64,000 nucleotides of DNA from Acanthacorydalis orientalis (taxonomy: Eukaryota; Arthropoda; Insecta; Megaloptera; Corydalidae). The stretch is from the NCBI GenBank assembly GCA_034766995.1, contig CM068313.1:58762377-58826376 (forward strand), in the 5' to 3' direction. The notes below the pieces were generated by a model, which was not told where the DNA came from, did no database searches, and saw nothing but the letters and a program-made list of their open reading frames with translations. Made by a program: the position numbers and the translations under genes. Positions 22,463-34,995 of the stretch are shown here, in pieces; the first letter of the stretch is position 1, and each line of letters opens with the position of its first letter.

Positions 22463-23758
22463 TAACAGGTGTGCTGAAAAGTTCGTAGGCTTGCATAGAA
22501 AAAAAATTTTTTTTGATAGAATTTGATTTTATTATTCAATATAGTTCCCTTCGAGGGCGATACAACGATTATAGCGGTCATACAATTTTTCGATACCATT
22601 TTTATAATACGATTTGTCTTTAGCCTCAAAATAGGCTTCAGTTTCGGCGATTACCTCTTCATCGGATCAAAATTTCCGTCCAGCGAGCATCCTCTTGAGG
22701 TCTGAGAACAGAAAAAAGTCGCTGGGGGCCAGATCTGGAGAGTACGGTGGATGCGGAAGCAATTCGAAGCCCAATTCTTGCAATTTCGCCATCGATTTCA
22801 TTGATTTGTGACACGGTGCATTGTCTTGATGAAACAGCACTTTCTTCTTCTTCAAATGAGGCTGCTTTTTCGCGATTTCGTCTTTTAAACGCTCCAATAA
22901 CGCTACGTAATAGTCGCTGTTTATGGTTTTTCCCTTTTTAAGATAGTCAATGAATATTATACCATGAGTATCCCAGAATACTGATGCCAGAACCTTGCCA
23001 GCCGACTTTTGCGTCTTTCCACGCTTTGGAGTCAGTTCATCACGTGCAGTCCACTCGGCTGACTGTCGATTGGACTCCGGTGTGAAATGATGGAGCCATG
23101 TTTCATCTATCGTCACATATCGACGCAAAAATTCGGATTTATTACGATTGAACAGCTCCAAACACTCCTTAGAATCATCGATTCGTTGTTGTTTCTGGTC
23201 GATTGTGAGCTCGCGCGGCACCCACTTTGAACAGAGCTTTCGCATATCCAAATATTCATGCACGATATGACCGACACGTTCCTTTGATATCTTTAGGGTC
23301 TCAGCTATCTCAATCAACTTCACCTTACGGTTATCAAAAATTATTTTGTGGACTTTTTTGATGTTTTCGTCGGTAACAGCCTCTTTGGGGCGCCCGCTGC
23401 GTGCATCGTCCTCGGTGCTCATTTCGCCTCGTTTAAATTTAGCAAACCACTTCTCTACAGTTGATTTTCCTGGTGCAGAGTCCGAATAATGTTTATTAAG
23501 CCAAGCCTTGGTTTCAACAGTATTTTTTTTCGCCAAAAAGCAATGCTTTATTAACACACGAAATTCCTTTTTATCCATTTTTTCAAGGTAGCAAAAGTTC
23601 TTTCACTAAAAATGCTATAACTCAGATACTAATAGTGCAACAGCTGTCAAATTTATACACGCGTCTTTTGAAGATTAGGGCTAACTAAAAATCATATGGA
23701 TTTGATACTAGTAGCGCCATTTATGTGTCAGCCTACGAACTTTTCAGCCCACCTGTTA
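22463..23758 (-). mobile_element. Mariner, family M4 (irritans-like ends), complete ends
   Basis: Inverted ends ACAGGTGTGCTGAAAAGTTC (left; GG for GT at one site on the right) lie at 22465 and 23756, with TA duplications outside. The end sequence has the AcaGGTnnGCTGAnAAGT pattern known from irritans-type mariners. The 1292-bp length is that of a full mariner. Confidence 0.9.
22667..23578 (-). pseudogene. Mariner transposase, near-complete, C-terminus interrupted (M4)
   Basis: The frame starts MDKKEFRVLIKHCF at 23578 and encodes 303 residues. It has the HTH region (residues about 1-110), the WVPREL linker motif and all three catalytic Asp motifs: DETWLHHF, HQDNAPCH and [17 protein letters not shown] at 22667-22669 follows GRKF. 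Homology continues beyond it (SDEEV...), with a one-base deletion near 22620, for about 44 more codons to near 22533. The protein lacks the last eighth, so activity is doubtful though the core is whole. Confidence 0.9.
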
Positions 23759-24653
23759 GATGTGTTGGAGGATGTGGTATAGGTAAGTCCTTACTATGAA
23801 GTACTTGCCTCATAGCAGATGGAAAATTTGATTACTTTACTCTGTAATAATCATTTAAAATATTGTTTTACATAGATTAGTTATCGCTGAAAAAATACCT
23901 AAAATTCCAAAAAACCAATACTTAAAAAATGTCATTTCATCAAAAACTGCAGGTGATAGAAAAATTCGATTTGCATACTTACATTCGACATAAAAAGTTA
24001 CGTTGGAACACAATAAATGTTTTATGCGCCAAGAACTGTGTTTACCAGTATAATTTATTTCTATTGCAGAAATGTAGCCTTTTAATAAACTATATAATTA
24101 ATTTCGCATTAAAAACAAAATTTATTTGTTCTAACTCATCTTCATACATTTTATTTCAATATTTCATCGTAAACAAAGTCGATGAATGTTTCAGTATTAT
24201 CGCTAATCATACTTTTAAAATATAAGACGTACTTATTTAATTATAGAAGTGACATTAAATCATATTTTCTATTTAAAAACGAAATCCTTTTCTTAAGAAA
24301 AGTATAGACAATTCTTATAATGTTTCTTTACTAATTTTAAAGACAAATGTTTTCAGCTGAACAATTTATTTAGACCCTCATTAATAATATTCTACACTTA
24401 AAAAAATAATGTAATTATTCAGAAAGCATTCTGAAGAATTGTTATAAAAAAACGCTAAGACCGTGTAGAGTGGTAAGCAAAAAAGAAAAAATCAGTTAAA
24501 ACAAATTAAAGTAAATACCATCAAACATTCATAAAGACGAAGAAAGCAACGCTGCAAAGTCAAGGTATTAAGCCATGTATGGAATCGTTTAAAAGCATTA
24601 GCAAACTAATTAAACCAAGTACTTATTAGATAGTTTATATTTAAACACCTATT

Positions 24654-24839
24654 GTGACGCCACTGAACATTGTTCAGGCATTGACTGCGACATCATTACG
24701 GTCCCTTAAACCCGAAATGGTCAACTTAACTTCCGGAGATGTGTCAGAAGTGTTACACATGCACGACGTCTTAATAGTCGTTAGACTCAATGGGCCATGT
24801 GAGAAAGGAGATGCGATTCAGAGCATTTTTTCCATTTAA
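24654..24839 (+). other. Unrecognised 61-codon open frame with coding-like composition
   Basis: The frame is less AT-rich than its surroundings and reads without low-complexity runs (for example VTLTSGD-like and VLIVVRLNGPCEKGD segments). A GT donor-like site (GGTAAGAAA) follows at about 24860. No family was recognised and no partner exon was found. It may be an exon, an old element piece or chance. Confidence 0.2.
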
Positions 24840-24934
24840 TGGTTGTGTGGCACACATCAGGTAAGAAAAATGTAGCAGAGATAATGTCACAAATAATCAT
24901 GTGTACCAAAGCATCAAAAATATTTACTATAGTC

Positions 24935-24936
<2 letters not shown>

Positions 24937-25014
<78 letters not shown>
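24937..25014. repeat. (TA)n microsatellite
   Basis: About 78 bp of pure TA. Confidence 0.95.
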
Positions 25015-25018
<4 letters not shown>

Positions 25019-25322
25019 TACACGCTCTCACTACCATACATAACGCCATTTTATACATAAATTTAGAGTCATCGAAACACATTGATAGTTTACCAGTTGA
25101 TGCTATTAACACATTTTTTATAATTATAATTTAATTATGGATATGATTTTAATGTTCGCATAGTGATTGGAAAGTAATTCCATTTTTAAATGAAAATAGA
25201 AAATGTAAGAATAGAAAGATATGAAATATTTACCATAAAATGATTTTTGAAATGCGACACCGCTAATCATTTTACTGATTGTTTATTTATTGTACTTTTT
25301 TTATTGTAACAAGGGGATGATA

Positions 25323-26209
25323 CGACCTCGGAAATTGACTTTGGGACCAAACTTCGTGTAGTGATAGGGTACCCCAAAGGTATTAATATAGTAACGTACT
25401 AGCTCGCACTATCCAGCCATTTTCGAGAAAAAAGGCTCCAAAGTTTTTGCATCTTATAAAAAAAAATATTTCTTTGACATTTAGGTAGCTTGCTTGGTAG
25501 CTATGGGGTAACGCGTAAGCTTGAATTATCTAACGTGTCAGCTTCGAGTCTCGCTCGATTCATACAGATTTTTTTTCTTCGCCTGTATAATGATTTAATG
25601 CTTTAATGCATTTTATTAAAAAAATATTTAAATAAAGATGAAATAACATTGTCTTGCAATTTTCTTTCGAAAAACGCTCTTTTTAAATTTTTACAATTTT
25701 ATTCCACAAAATGATTTTTTCACGATTTTTTTAATTTTTTGCATTAATTTGCAAACATGAACACTTTAATATACGAATATGTTCGCAAAATTGTTTGTTT
25801 GTAAATGCTAAAAATTAAAAAAAAATCGAGAAAAAATTATTTTCTGAAATAAAATTGTAAAAATTTAAAAAGAGCGTTTTTCGAAAGAAAATTACAAGAA
25901 AATGTTATTTCATCTTTATTTAAATATTTTTTTAATAAAATGCGTTAAATAATAATTCAGTGAAAAAAAGTGCATGAACAGAGCGAGACTCGAAACCGAC
26001 ACGTTAGACATTGAAGCCGGCTCGATAACGCCTAGCTATCAAACTAGTTGATAACGACAAAAAATTTTTCTCTTATAAGATGCAGAAACTTTTGGGCCTT
26101 TTTTCTCGAAAATGACTAGATAGTGCGAGCTAGTACGTTACTCTATTAATACCTTTGGGGTACCCTACCACTACACGAAGTTTGGTCCCAAAGTCAATTT
26201 CCGAGGTCG
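25323..26209. repeat. 887-bp palindrome (foldback element) with tRNA-like motif in each arm
   Basis: CGACCTCGGAAATTGACTTT at the left end is matched by its reverse complement at the right end (to 26209). Complementarity runs through both arms to a short centre near 25766, with moderate divergence. Each arm carries a box-B-like TTCGAGTCTCGCTC with upstream GATAGCTA-type sequence and a downstream T run, as in tRNA-derived pol III units (left arm about 25485-25575 on +, right arm about 26060-25970 on -). No open frame and no clear target duplication were seen. Confidence 0.85.
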
Positions 26210-26640
26210 CCATTGTGAGTCACCAATAAAAACTTGGTAACATGAATGTTGAATTTTGAATATAAAATAAGTAAAAACAATTTCACTGTACTAAATAATT
26301 AATCAAGTTTATAGAAATGAACGTCTATCATAAATAATAATCTATTGTTGAGCTGAAATACCTGGAGCCCATCCACTAGAACGAATATCGATGGGACACT
26401 GGGACTTGCTTAGCTTTACACTGCTTAAATTTATAAAAGATTCTGGATTGTACAAATCATTTCCAAGTGGAAAATAACAACGTATACATGTGAATTAACA
26501 CTTTTAAAAGTCTGTACAAAATGAAAAAGATACTACAATACTTAGTTAATTAACTAGTAAAAAAATTAAATTAGTCGTTTTGCATCTTTATATTATCTTT
26601 TTGCTTACAAAAATCCATACTTAATAAAAATAAGATTCTA
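26210..26640. other. AT-rich intergenic sequence
   Basis: No gene or repeat recognised. Confidence 0.4.
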
Positions 26641-27188
26641 TTAGGTTGATAGAAAAATAATTGCGGTTTATGACCTTCAAATTCATATTCATTTTTCTCT
26701 TTTTTGATTTTCCTAGCTATTTTAAATGGTCCTGCACTGTTGGATGGCTAACCCCTAACTTTTGTGTAAGCTCTCGAAATGTTGTGCGTGGTTATGATTC
26801 AACTAACACCAACGTCCAAGGCCTTCTTCATCTTCAAGACTCTCGTCCCCAACACGAAATTTTTGGAACCATCATTGGACCGTACGTTCTTTAACAGTAC
26901 CCACGCCAAAAGCATCGTTTAGTTTACGAGCAGTTTCTGCTGCTTTACCACTCGTTTTAAACTCATACAAAAAATTGCTCCTATTTGCTTCTTTTCCATT
27001 TTTAATTCAATAGCACAATTTGAAACAAAAATAATAATAAAACCAAAGTAGATGTTACCAAAATACAGACCGAAAATGCACTTTAAAATGATATTAACAT
27101 GAACACGATGAAATGATACTATCATTGAAAAAATATGGTTAGAATTCAGAGAATAAAAAAAACGCTGTATTTTCCTGCCAACCTTATA
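26641..27188 (-). mobile_element. Internally deleted mariner, family M5
   Basis: The right end reads, reversed, TAAGGTTGGCAGGAAAATAC, and the left end TTAGGTTGATAGAAAAATAA is its diverged partner. Between them only the transposase N-terminus survives on the - strand (NFLYEFKTSGKAAETARKLN, then GVGTVKERTVQ and GDESLEDEE), which is the helix-turn-helix part. The catalytic domain is gone. It is about 548 bp, a MITE-like derivative. Confidence 0.75.
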
Positions 27189-27432
27189 TTTACATGAACA
27201 ATAAAAAAAAAAAAAAAAACACTAAATGTATTTAACACATTAGATTTCCTGGCCCAATTATTAGATGCACTTTAGTTTGATTACAGTTTACTAACTTCTC
27301 AGAACCAGCTTTTCAATAAGATGCATACAGCATTATTTAAATTAATAAAATTAAATAAAGAAATTACTTTTCTAAGAAATTAAAGCGTTCTTTATGTCAC
27401 TTCACATGACTGTTGTAGAGATGCTAAACATA

Positions 27433-28368
27433 TACGAGGTCAGACAATTAAATAATGCGACAAAATTCAAAAATCGAGTATATTTAAAAATTAAGGTACG
27501 TCGCTGCGATCCCCTTCAAAGTAGTCCCCTCCCGCATCTGTACACTTATTCCAGCGAGTTTTCTAGTTTTCGTAACAATTCTAGAACACTTCTTGTGGGA
27601 CCTCTCCGAGTACCCTCGTCACAGATTCTTGAATATCTTCAACGGAGTCAAAATGTCGACCTTTGACGAATTTTTTCATATGGGGGAATAGGAAAAAGTC
27701 GCAGGGTGACATGTCCGGTGAATAGGGCCGTTGTGGTAACGTTGAGATGCCTTTAGACGCCAAAAACTGAGAGACACTGAACGCACTGTGACAGGGAGCA
27801 TTGTCGTGATGCTGAACCCAAGTCTTCGCGATCTCTGGACGCACTCTGAGCACCCTTTTTCGTAATTTTTCGAGCACATTGCGGTAGAATACTTGATTTA
27901 CGGTTTGTCCAGGTGGTACGAACTCTTTGTGAACCACCCCTTTGCTGTCGAAGAAGCAAATCAACATGGTTTTCACTTTGGACTTGCTCATTGTCGCCTT
28001 CTTTGGCCTTGGTGCTCCAGGGGACAGCCACTGTTGGCTTTGTCGTTTAGTTTCGGGGTCATATTGAAAGAACCAACTTTCATCACCAGTAATAACTCGA
28101 TCGAGAAGAGTAGGATCACTTTCAACCTGCTCGAGACAATCTCGCGCACCGTTGCTCTAAATTTCTCTGTTCCATTTTCGTGACATCCACTACTCGCGCG
28201 TTGTTACAAAACACTAAACAGTTGGCGAAGAAATGATCTACGAGGGTGGTGAAGGTCTCAATCGAGAGAGTAGGGATCTGCTATTACGGTGGCGGAGTTA
28301 CAGGTTCGCAGTGTTACCACAGGCCGAGAAAATAAATCGGTCGCATTACTTAATTGTCTGACCTCGTA
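27433..28368 (-). mobile_element. Mariner, family M2, copy C
   Basis: Inverted ends CGAGGTCAGACAATTAA (left, one change) and CTTAATTGTCTGACCTCG (right), with TA at 27433-27434 and 28367-28368. It is 936 bp. A deletion joins the start of the gene (MEQRNL region) to DCLEQVESD just before the first catalytic Asp. Confidence 0.92.
27581..28150 (-). pseudogene. Mariner transposase pseudogene (M2 copy C)
   Basis: The catalytic motifs [18 protein letters not shown] (in a frame reading [10 protein letters not shown]) and SPDMSPCDFFLFP are present. Frames break between the first and second motifs, and a premature stop follows QEVF. The DNA-binding domain is deleted. It is non-functional. Confidence 0.85.
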
Positions 28369-28554
28369 TTAACATATATCATTTGCGTTCTTAACAGTAT
28401 TAAGTACAGGTGAGTTTTAAGTGTTTGTTATTGAAACTTATTTTTTATGTTTATTCTTACATTGATAGTTTATATTATAAATTTCTTGTTTACTAATAGT
28501 ACTTCCTTGTAAAAAATATTAATATTATTTATAAAAATTATAGGTAAAGCGATT

Positions 28555-29660
28555 GATTTAACAGTACCAAAAATGTCAGAAGTAAAAGCGTTAATTGGCA
28601 TGAAGACTTATTCAAATCGAGAGATTGCTAGAAAACTGAACAGATCAGAATCGTCTTCGAGGCAAATCAAAAAAAAATATTAATTTGAGTAAAGAATTAG
28701 TCTCTCAGAGTATGAAAAATTGTGGCCAAAAACCGATATTTAGTCCAAGGTACCAGTGCTTGAAGAAGATTTGCCTGGAAAACTGGTTTTCCGCCACGAA
28801 AGAAATTAAATGTAAGATTGAAAGCATTAATTTATCTGTATCTGAGCGAACTTTAAAATGCAAATTTTCTGAAATGAATTTCAAAGCCCACAGACTCACT
28901 CGAAAGCCGAAATTAACAAATGCTATGGAAGTGAAACGTTTCAAGTGGATGACAAATAATAAGAATCGAGATTTGAAGTTCTGAAGATCGGTAAATGTTC
29001 TTCTTAATGTAATTTATTTGTAATCAAGTGTCTATCTTAAGTTTTAAAACCAATTATAATGGTTTTTTTGTTCTATTTACTGGTTGATTCAGTAATATGA
29101 GCACATTCGAAATCTTGACGAGTAAATATGAATTTGAGTGTCAGCGACTTGGCAAAACGTACCATCCAGATCGTATAGTATAAACTGTAAAGCATCCAAC
29201 TAAAGTCATGCTTTGGTCGGTTATCCGTGGCAAGGAAACTGGGCATCTGAATGTGGTTAGGGGCTCATTGCGGAAGGACCGGTACAAAGAGTTGTTGAGG
29301 AATAGGCTACTACTTCAACTTAAATAATGATTCCTAAATGGAGAAGCCTTTGTTTTTAAGCAGGAAGGATGTTCAATGACGTAATGCTCAATCAGTAAAA
29401 ACCTTTTTTGTGAATAAAATATCCCACTGTTGCCTTATCCAGGAAATTCTCCAGATATGAACCCAATAGAACACGTATGGGAGCTGATGGAGGTATAAGC
29501 GTCAGAACAGGTTATTACCAACAAGATCCAGCCAATGGAACAAATTATTCATATCTGGAGTCATCGTCCATGAAAGTAAGAAACAATACAGGCGTGCATT
29601 TATAGTATGCCAAGACGAGTCGAAGCTTTGATTGCCACCAAATGCATCAACTAAATATTA
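28555..29660 (+). mobile_element. Tc1-like transposon remnant
   Basis: The + strand first reads SNREIARKLNRSESSSRQI (helix-turn-helix), then VSERTLKCKFSEMNFKAHRL (second DNA-binding part, 28685-28984 frame). Between 29100 and 29650 shifted frames give HPTKVMLWSVI, GHLNVVRG, LLPYPGNSPDMNPIEHVW (third catalytic region with Glu) and SMPRRVEALIA. This is the full order of a Tc1 transposase but with many stops, and the middle Asp region is damaged. Inverted ends were not resolved. Confidence 0.75.
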
Positions 29661-29699
29661 AAAAAGTGCGTGATTTTCTTCCTACAAACATATATTTGC

Positions 29700-30330
29700 C
29701 CAAAATAAATAAAAAAACATCGCTCTTGTTACTAAAACTGTCTTATTTATCATTTGTCAATGTTTGACTAAATGGTTTATTTTCATTTATGCAAACAAAA
29801 AGCATATTAGTAGCTTTTTGAGTTTCCTAATCTCTATTTTATCAAAAAAAAACAACAAGATGTGTCTAATAATATGGGCAGGGACTGTACGTACAGGTTA
29901 GGAGCTAATTTATGTTTGGCAAACCATCCGTTTGGTAACGAGATATTCCGTTTTATAAATTCAAAGTAATTCAGTCTGTTTATTACACTGGAATGTAAAT
30001 AGCGTCTTAGGTCAATTTGCACTTAAGGTAATAACGGGAAAAGAAAAGAAGAAAATTACAATAAAAGTGTAAAATATCTGTTCGTTCTAAGAATGAAAGA
30101 GAAAAACTAGATATATTTGTGTATTATACCGAATGAAATTGCATAATGAAGAATGCTACATCAAATACATGTTAAGTGTCACAGAATTGATCTAAAGAAT
30201 CATTTAGTAACGATCATTTAAAGGTTTTAATTAAATTCAATACATGCCAAACTACAAAAATGTTGCAGAATGACTAGACTTAGATGATTTAAGAATTTCT
30301 TACCATTACGAAAGTGAATCAATTTGTTTA
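29700..30330. other. AT-rich intergenic sequence
   Basis: No gene recognised. A GTACGTAC motif near 29888 sits in CAGGGACTGTACGTACAGG and could be the edge of the Tc1-like remnant. Confidence 0.35.
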
Positions 30331-30332
30331 AT

Positions 30333-30690
30333 ACAGGGTGCGCCAGTAGAGCGAGAAATTTTAAAAGCAGGCTTATTCATTTACCGCTGGAGTGAGACGG
30401 TAAAATTAAGTGATATACTGTTAGTTATTTATGGCAATGTAGTAAACATGGAGCAGTGGTTCAGTACACATTGAGCTTTCGCTGTAAAATTATTTTTAAA
30501 AAATGGCGAGTCAGATACACTGTACAACAGCTATTTCGAAATCTTTACCACACTCCGTGACATTAGCAGGTACCAACCGCTCATGCCATCAACTTATGAA
30601 TTCATAAGTTTAGGGAAACTGATTCTTCGTTAAATTTGAAGCATCAAAGTTCTAGAAAAACAATAAGAACAACATAAAACATTGACCGGG
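30333..30690 (+). mobile_element. 5' fragment of a Tc/mariner-superfamily element
   Basis: It begins ACAGGGTGCGCCAGTAGAG, a terminal-repeat-like sequence. A + strand start follows (MEQWFST, about 30449), with frames containing AVKLFFKNGESDT and, further on, HKFRETDSSLNLKH and TTENIDRAKF-like words. This is the DNA-binding half of a Tc/mariner-type transposase. The rest is absent, and the sequence after 30690 is unassigned. Confidence 0.45.
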
Positions 30691-31077
30691 CTAAATTTGT
30701 TGTACCAGGACGTTGCTACGATGACTCGCTCTCTCTCTCTCCTGTACAATTTTCAGGCTTACTGGGTGACAAACTCTTCAACTGTAGTAAAACAGAGGTT
30801 CCGATGCAGAATAGTGTTCCGCATAAAGCAGTGCGTGTTTGTGATGAAGCACAACATCTTGTTTTAAAACACTTGCATCCGTTTCATGAACATGTGCATG
30901 TATGCTCAGGTCTCCACACTGCTCTATTAAATAACTTTCATTCCATTAATTATAAAAACTTTAAACAAAATAGAAGAATACTTTAATTTATAAAAAGTTA
31001 TTTAATTTTCTTTTGATCTAAACTGCTGTTTTTTTTATAATTGATAGTTTTAAATTAGATATTATAGATATATAAAT

Positions 31078-32389
31078 TATGTGGGCGATTTGGAAAGTTC
31101 GCGGCCCATCTATGAAAAAATGCAACTTGTTTTTAAATTACTTTTATTTTTCAATATGATCCCCCTGAACTTCAATCCACTTTAACCAGCGATTCTCCAG
31201 TACTTTTATGTCGTTCCGGAAATCATTTTCTTAGAGGTCCTCAAAATAGCGATTTACTTTTACTATCAGTTCTTCATCTGACGGAAATCAACTTCCACTA
31301 AGGATTTTTTATGTTTCGGGAACAGATGAAATCCGAGGGAACCAAATCTGGAGAATAGGCTGGATAGGGTAGCAAGTCGTGCTCCAATTCAACTACTTTT
31401 GCTATGAATACAACACTTGTATTGGGACGCCCATTGTCCTGATTAAAAACGATTATTTTCTTTGATAAGCCTAGTTTTCCTCACGAATTGTTTGATCGAA
31501 TCGATCCTAAAGTTAAGCATAAATACTTTCCCGTTATCGGCTGACCCTTTGGAAGGTAGTCAATCAGCAGAATTAGCATCCCGAAAAATTGAATCCATGA
31601 CTTTTCCAATAGATAAAACAGATTTTGCTTTTTTTAGTTGTGGAGAATCATGAGAACCATGCCCCTATTATTTTGATTATTGTTTTGACTCTGGAGTGTA
31701 ATGGTGAATCCAAATCTCATCTGTAGTCACAAATCGCTGGATAAAATCAGTCGTATCCCTCCTAAAACAATCCAAACAGTCTTGGAAAATTTGTACTCGA
31801 ATGCGTTGTGATCAATTGCTAGCAAACGCGGCAAATCCATCTTGCAGCAAATCCATCTTGGCGAAAGCTTTTTCATACCTAATTCTTCAGTTAGAAAGTG
31901 ATACACGCATTCATCTGAGATATCCACAACCATAATAATATCGAACACCTTCAATCGACAATTCTCTAGTACAATATCGTGCACTTTGTGGATGATTTCT
32001 TCTATCGTTCCAGTTTTTGACGTCCACTAAGCGGGTTATCTTCGAAACTTACATGGGCACATTTAAATTCAGCTGCCTACTTCTTTACGGTTTTATACAA
32101 AGATGCACTATCACTCAGTACATTTTTCATCTCATAAAATATTTCTGTTGGCGTTAAGCCTTTTTTGATAAAATACTTTATCACCGCATGATGTTCAACA
32201 TTATCCATTTCAACAACTGCACAAAAAAAGTTTTATTTAAATTGATGTTTGCAACAAACTGCTTGACACATCAATTATAGACTTTGAGGTTATGTATAAG
32301 ATAGATATCGCTTTGTAATGTGCCACAAACATTTAAAATATTACCGACACTTTTATATTAGACCGCGAACTTTTCGAATCATCCTCGTA
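31078..32389 (-). mobile_element. Decayed mariner, family M3, both ends present
   Basis: The right end, reversed, reads TACGAGGATGATTCGAAAAG and the left end TATGTGGGCGATTTGGAAAG is its partner; both continue into TTCGCGG. The - strand holds the helix-turn-helix start (near 32210, MDNVEHHAVIKYF), a middle part (31727-31984) and the region around the third motif (31250-31400) with many stops. At about 1.31 kb it is full length but degenerate. Confidence 0.8.
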
Positions 32390-32491
32390 TATACGATAGA
32401 ACAAAATATTGACAATTTTTACTCCACTTTTTCTATTTTTTGTTTAATTGAAATAGTTACAACTTTCTAAACAACGAAATAAAAAATATTG

Positions 32492-32492
<1 letters not shown>

Positions 32493-32551
<59 letters not shown>
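32493..32551. repeat. (TA)n microsatellite
   Basis: About 58 bp of pure TA. Confidence 0.95.
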
Positions 32552-32554
<3 letters not shown>

Positions 32555-33055
32555 ACCAGTATAGTAATATTGATGTGTTGAATATAAATTATCAGTCAAT
32601 TTGAAACTATTACAAAGACGATAAATAACATATGATAGAAAGTCTGTAACGTATGCTTAAAACACGAAGCCTTTGTAGATAAACCTGTACTCTAACTTCT
32701 CGACTTAATGGAAAAACTTTGTTAAGTTATTAAAAGTTTGATAGATGTGATATGATTCCAATTTCATATTATTCGCTGCACATCGCCCTATAATATAGGC
32801 CCTATAGATCGTCATGTCAGTCAATTAAACTCATCTATATTATACACAACTTACTTATTCGGTGACTTCTTTTTATAATGATCTTAGAACTTAATCGAAA
32901 TACGTATAAGTATATGAATATTAAGATATAATTCTATTCATATTTATGTGAGTCTATCAGAATTTTTTGTTTTTTTTTTGTAAAAAGTCATTAATTCGAA
33001 TATAAATAATATACTAATAAAAATATACTAATTAACACCGATAAATATACTGTAA

Positions 33056-33880
33056 TAACCTTCTTCCACCCTGTAACTCTATATCTTTTCTGTAACTGAC
33101 TCCTCCAATCCTGTAATTTAGTACCCGCGCATCCTGTAACTCCCCTTTCCTATTCTATAACTCAATCCTCCAAAATTGCAACTGCCTCTTCCCGTCTTGC
33201 AACTTCCTTCCACATCCTGCAATCCACTTCCCCTATCCTGTAACTCCCTCCACTTAACCTATAACTACCTCCTTATTTCCTGTAACTCTCTCCTCTTATT
33301 GTGTAAATCCTTCTCAACCTAGTTCCTCACCCTCTCTCCTTTCATCCTTTAACTACGTTCTTCCAACCTGTAACACTATTTTCACTTCCTATAAATTTCC
33401 CCTCACATCCTAGTACTCGCTTCTCCCATCCTATAACACCATTCTCACATCTTGTAAATTCCTCTTCACATCCTGGCATTCCCTTCTTCCATCCTGTAAA
33501 TTACTGCTCTTATTCTGTAGCTCCCTCCTCCTATCTTGTTACACCCGCTTCCTATCCAGTAACTCCCTAATTCTGCCCTGTAACTTTCTACTTCTATCCT
33601 GTAAATTCCTGCTCCTATCCTGTAACTCTCTGTTCCTATCCTGCAACTCCATTCATATCCTGTAACTCTTTCCTCACATTCTGTAACTCTCTTCAACCAT
33701 CCTGTAGCTCCCTCCTCTTATCATATAACTCTATTACCATCCTGTAACTCCCTACTACTATTTTGTAACTCTCTACTCTTATTTGTTAATCCCCGCTCCT
33801 ATTTGTGTCTCCCTATTCCTACCCTATAACTTCCTTCTCCTATCCTGTAATTCCCTCGTCCCATCCTGTAAGTCCCGGCT
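33056..33880. repeat. 21-bp-period pyrimidine-rich minisatellite
   Basis: Roughly 39 degenerate units of a 21-base motif close to CCTGTAACTCCCTCCTCCTAT occupy 825 bp. The + strand is almost all C and T apart from the GTAA core. Because 21 is a multiple of three, the - strand yields long frames of heptapeptide repeats (SYRIG-like), which are a by-product. Confidence 0.9.
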
Positions 33881-34995
33881 AGTAATACTAAATATGCAAT
33901 AAAATTTATATATACCTTTGACACCCCCTTAACTTCTATGCACTTAATGTACGTCACACAATTTTTCTTCACAACTATTCGACTCGTGCCCACCGTGCCC
34001 AAAGATGTTTTATCTTCAATAAAGAATTATAAGTAGGGTGTTTGATCTCTGAAATCAAATCGTTTATCTTTCTAATTTATTAAAAAGAGGTAATTTCATT
34101 TTGTTGATGAATTGCAGGTGTATTATTAACTGAATAAATTCATTAACATGAAACAATTTATTAAATATCCAGCATCTACACAACCGAGAACATATCGCGT
34201 GACTATCTCACTAATACGAGCCGTTGGCACAACAATTATATTTTAATTGTTGTCGTAATAAAATAATCATGGCTAGCAACCTTAACAACATAGTTTTATC
34301 AGTGCTAGCAACTAGCTAAAAATAACAGGAGACAGTGTTAACTGTTAAGATACATAACAGAACATTTAAATATTTTACTACAACATATTTATTTATATTT
34401 GTTTTAAATGTTTTATCTCAAAATATGTTTAAAATTTAGTTCCCAATCTTATATTTAGAAATAGAATGTGGTGCAATTGTACAAATGCTCAAAAATATCA
34501 ATATTGTTTGTATTAATATGTCAAGTAATTTTACAGAAATGTAGTTTAATTTCATTAATATACAAAATAAAGAAAACGAAATTGATTTTACGTTGAAGAA
34601 ATTTGGTCAGTTTGATTTTTAGTTATACATTTCATATGCATTCACAATGTTTTTCATGAAGAAACCTAATACATTTTGAAAAGAAATTTCATTGAATTGG
34701 ATAAAAACGTGTTTGGCGTTGGGTTAATTTTGTGTTTACATAATTATTCTTTTTTCTAATGTACATATAAATTTAAGTACGTGTAATTTATAACTTTAAA
34801 TTATTTTATTTAATATAGAATAGTATATATTTTGATTTATTTTCATTATTTAATTTTTTTTTGTATAATTAGGATAAAATATATTTTTATTATATTGAGC
34901 GTGGGATGTTTCAATAAAATACACTAATCACTAAAGAATACAAAGAGACGTCTGCAATACTAAATTCAAATCCAAACTACTCACTCTACTGACGT
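33881..34995. other. Intergenic sequence upstream of the Aven-like gene
   Basis: AT-rich DNA with no recognised element. The promoter of the Aven-like gene should lie in its last few hundred bases, but no TATA box or initiator can be assigned with confidence. Confidence 0.4.

Noticed and set aside
24839..25134. Open frames with long Tyr-Ile repeats
   Set aside because: They are translations of the (TA)n tract and read open in several frames.
33056..33880. Possible CRISPR-like array
   Set aside because: Units are contiguous and degenerate with no distinct spacers, in a eukaryotic genome.
33466..34002. Frames with SYRIG-type heptad repeats
   Set aside because: A 21-bp repeat unit keeps every frame open by periodicity; it has no start context or partner exons.
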